64,000 nucleotides of DNA from Sphingobacterium spiritivorum (lineage in GTDB: Bacteria > Bacteroidota > Bacteroidia > Sphingobacteriales > Sphingobacteriaceae), in NCBI RefSeq assembly GCF_016724845.1, contig NZ_CP068082.1, forward strand, positions 2,914,001 to 2,978,000, in the 5' to 3' direction. The notes under the pieces were generated by a model. That model did not search any database. It saw only the letters and a list, made by a program, of their open reading frames with translations, and was not told where the DNA came from. Position 1 is the first letter of the stretch. Each line of letters starts with the position of its first letter. The position numbers were made by a program, and so were the translations under genes. Positions 61,819-64,000 of this stretch are shown here, piece by piece.

Positions 61819-63549
61819 ATGATGAAGTTGCAAAATACTGTGTTTAAGAAATGTGCCGTGGTAACCTTGTTATTAGGCGCAGGTTTTAATGGATTTGCTC
61901 AGCAAGAGCCTACAGACAAAAAACCAGTAACGATTGATTCGTTTGATGTTGTGCGTGATTATAAGCCTATTCTTGCGGATGCGGTGAAAATCCGTCGTAG
62001 TCCCGACATGACCAACAAAAGAAGCTACATGCCAAAATTGACATATGGTAATGTAGTAGATAAAAAATTGGACATCAATACCGGTCTTTATAAGCTTGAT
62101 GTTAAGGAAACTCCTTTTTCTCAGATTAATGATCAGACCAGCAATTATGTGAAATTAGGTATCGGTAATTTTAATACTATCCTGGGAGAGGGATATTTCT
62201 CCTACGATCAATATGAAAATGTAAGAATCGGTGGTTTTGTGAAGCATCTGAGCCAAAAGGGTGATATCGAAAATCAACGTTTTTCAAAACAAGAAGTAGG
62301 TGTATTTGGCAGACGTGTCTATGATGCCTTTACCGTTGATGGATTAGTCGGATATAATCGCTATGCCACCCGCTTCTACGGAAACCCGTTGGATGTAAAT
62401 GGTGTATCACTGAATCCGGATCCGGAGAAACAAGCTTTCAATGATATCTATTTCACCGGAGAGCTGACCAGCAACTACGATCCAAACAATGAAAATGCAC
62501 TGAGCTACTCAGCAAAAGCGGATGCTTATACATACAAAGACCAGTTTGCGGCCAAGGAAAACTCTATTGCCTTGTCAGGTTACCTGAACAAGAGAATGCG
62601 TGCATTCAATATCGGAGCAAACCTTAGTGTGGATGTAAATAGTATTAACGGTACTGACAATGTAGACGGCAAAACCAAGAACTCTGTTGCCAGTATCAAT
62701 CCATACATCAGCTTCAAAGGAGATAATTATGTGATTACATTAGGAGCTAATTTAGTTTCAGAATTCGGAGATTCTTCCCGGTTCAATGTATTTCCTTCTG
62801 CAGAAGTAGACTTCTCCTTAGTTCCGGAATATATTCATCTGTTCGGGGGGGTAAACGGAAATGTTAAGAAAGCATCTTTGCGCTCATTCACCAATCAGAA
62901 TCCTTACCTGAGTCCTGATCTGAGTATGATCAATACTATAGAAAGATTGAATTTCTTCGGAGGTATAAAAGGAAATGCCGGAGCAACATTTGGCTATAAG
63001 GTACAGGTAATGTACAAACAAATTGAAGGACTTCCTTTATTTGTCAATAACAGAGAAACACCTTACCGTTTTGATCTTGTTTACGACGGATTGGGAGAAG
63101 ATGCTGCTAAATATTTCGGTTTACAGGGAGAGATTAATGTTCGTTTGTCGGATGTAGTCAATTTGGGAGGTCGTCTGAATATTGATCAGTACACTATGCA
63201 ACAGGAAGAAGAAGCATGGCATATGCCTAAAATGAAACTGGCCGCAAATGCACGTTTTAACATCTCTGAAAAACTGTATATCGATGCAGAGGCACTGTTC
63301 CAGGGAGATACCTATGCCCGTGAATATACATACACCGTCAATGGAAGTACAGTAGATATTTCTCAAGGATATAAGAAAGTGACATTACCATCTTTCTTTG
63401 ACCTGAATGCCGGAGCAGAGTACCGTGCAACTAAACATTTAGGGATCTTTGTGAAAGCAAATAATATATTCAATAAAGAATACCAACGCTACCAGTACTA
63501 CCCTCGTTTAGGATTTAATATACTGGGAGGGCTTAATTACTCCTTTTAA
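61819..63549 (+). CDS. TonB-dependent-receptor-like outer-membrane barrel without plug
   Basis: The 576-residue protein has a signal peptide (cleaved near FNGFAQQ) and a linker with FDVVRDYKPILADAVKI, then a long beta-barrel ending in the TonB-receptor-type strands NIFNKEYQRYQYYPRLGFNILGG and terminal Phe. No recognisable plug domain and no TonB box are seen. Two ATGs (61819, 61822) can start it. With the TPR gene it forms a two-gene unit, suggesting an assembly or export system and not nutrient import. Confidence 0.82.
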   Translation: MMKLQNTVFKKCAVVTLLLGAGFNGFAQQEPTDKKPVTIDSFDVVRDYKPILADAVKIRRSPDMTNKRSYMPKLTYGNVVDKKLDINTGLYKLDVKETPFSQINDQTSNYVKLGIGNFNTILGEGYFSYDQYENVRIGGFVKHLSQKGDIENQRFSKQEVGVFGRRVYDAFTVDGLVGYNRYATRFYGNPLDVNGVSLNPDPEKQAFNDIYFTGELTSNYDPNNENALSYSAKADAYTYKDQFAAKENSIALSGYLNKRMRAFNIGANLSVDVNSINGTDNVDGKTKNSVASINPYISFKGDNYVITLGANLVSEFGDSSRFNVFPSAEVDFSLVPEYIHLFGGVNGNVKKASLRSFTNQNPYLSPDLSMINTIERLNFFGGIKGNAGATFGYKVQVMYKQIEGLPLFVNNRETPYRFDLVYDGLGEDAAKYFGLQGEINVRLSDVVNLGGRLNIDQYTMQQEEEAWHMPKMKLAANARFNISEKLYIDAEALFQGDTYAREYTYTVNGSTVDISQGYKKVTLPSFFDLNAGAEYRATKHLGIFVKANNIFNKEYQRYQYYPRLGFNILGGLNYSF

Positions 63550-63559
63550 TTTAAAATAG

Positions 63560-63567
63560 TAACTTTG
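63560..63567 (+). promoter_or_regulatory. -7 promoter box for the HU-CCDC81-like gene
   Basis: TAACTTTG matches TAnnTTTG, 22 bases before the ATG at 63590. A TTTG partner is not visible. Confidence 0.5.
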
Positions 63568-63589
63568 CGTCCCAACGATATTGATAAGG

Positions 63590-64000
63590 ATGAATTTAGG
63601 AAAAAGCATAAATCATGTACTGAAAAGACACACCGAAGTAAAGGTAAATGGAATAGGTGTCTTTAAGCGAAAACATACTCCTGCGACTTTTGATCAAAGT
63701 CGCAATGCTTTTTTACCGCCTATCAATTATCTGGAACTGGATACGCAGGCGGATACCGGCTATGACTTTGTCACATATGTACAGCGTCAGCAACAGGTAG
63801 ATCGTAATCAGGCAGAGTCCATTGTTCAAACGGAGGTTAGCAAGATCAAAGAGGAGTTGTTGCAATCCGGTCAGGCCAAACTGGATGATCTTGGATATCT
63901 GGTAAACTATGGAAATACTTATGTATTTAAACCTTTAGACCTTACCGGATTTCATTTTGAACCCATACAGGACGTAGACGATAAGATCCGGAGTTTAGAA
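63590..64000 (+). CDS. HU-CCDC81-like protein, N-terminal part (cut by window end)
   Basis: The 137 visible residues start MNLGKSINHVLKRHTEVKVNG after an AAGG Shine-Dalgarno-like stretch, and have two HU-like halves (GIGVFKRKHTPATFDQ; AKLDDLGYLVNYGNTYVFKP). This fits the prokaryotic CCDC81-type HU domain of Bacteroidota, often followed by a membrane helix and a SPOR domain. That part lies beyond 64000. The frame is open to the end. It may link the cell division or envelope machinery to DNA or peptidoglycan; this is inference. Confidence 0.7.
   Translation, partial: MNLGKSINHVLKRHTEVKVNGIGVFKRKHTPATFDQSRNAFLPPINYLELDTQADTGYDFVTYVQRQQQVDRNQAESIVQTEVSKIKEELLQSGQAKLDDLGYLVNYGNTYVFKPLDLTGFHFEPIQDVDDKIRSLE

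Noticed and set aside
63590..64000. Calling a full SPOR-domain protein
   Set aside because: Only the N-terminal HU-like part is in the window; the C-terminal domain cannot be seen.

Overview
The window reads as a chromosomal segment of a Bacteroidota bacterium, most likely Sphingobacteriaceae (Sphingobacterium or close kin). Signs are the AT-rich sequence; many copies of the Bacteroidota -7 promoter box TAnnTTTG, several with TTTG 19-20 bases upstream; and typical families: a large DUF2723 protein, DUF4254 beside GT9, a BlaR1-type M56 peptidase fused to TonB-plug-like repeats, an HU-CCDC81-type protein, and a CXXXY-type CcmE. The genus is an inference.

Layout. 1-12.8 kb is housekeeping: a MarR regulator, a membrane-anchored glutamate-synthase-like FMN enzyme, a cytochrome c maturation operon (ccmE, ccmF, DUF2520), an LpxR-like outer-membrane protein, an SLC1-type symporter, mnmD, and a SixA-like/YyaL-like/FKBP operon. 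12.9-27.4 kb is a glycan locus: a propeller-like lipoprotein, eleven glycosyltransferases (GT2, GT4, GT9, GT32 and one GT2-GT4 fusion) and DUF4254, in mixed orientation. No Wzx, Wzy or initiating phosphoglycosyltransferase is visible, so it looks like LPS-core or protein-glycosylation machinery and not a full capsule locus. 27.4-35.0 kb encodes the membrane half of complex I (nuoH to nuoN; nuoA-G are absent), followed by citrate synthase to 36.5 kb.

36.9-42.9 kb is an accessory island of ten small same-strand genes, several resembling immunity families of polymorphic toxins (SUFU, Imm74-like, Imm10-like, DUF4240, YD/YwqK-like), with no toxin. It is split by a gene-free, palindrome-rich stretch at about 40.09-40.34 kb. 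43.0-46.4 kb is a putative sulfur locus: a LysR regulator, a TsdA-like dihaem cytochrome, a DsrE-like protein and a solute-binding protein, with palindromic operator candidates. 46.7-48.6 kb is a BlaI/BlaR1-type regulator pair with a candidate operator.

48.7-51.8 kb holds pth, rplY and prs, then three tandem tRNA-Gln(TTG) genes. Each tRNA has its own full TTTG-N19-TAnnTTTG promoter, and the one nearest prs appears to be co-transcribed with it. 52.0-64.0 kb carries a DUF2723 protein, an APC permease, the pyrR-pyrB operon, and an envelope trio: a 1013-residue TPR protein, a plug-less TonB-receptor-like barrel, and the start of an HU-CCDC81-like protein cut by the window end. Several start codons were moved inward from the longest open frame where a better start was visible.
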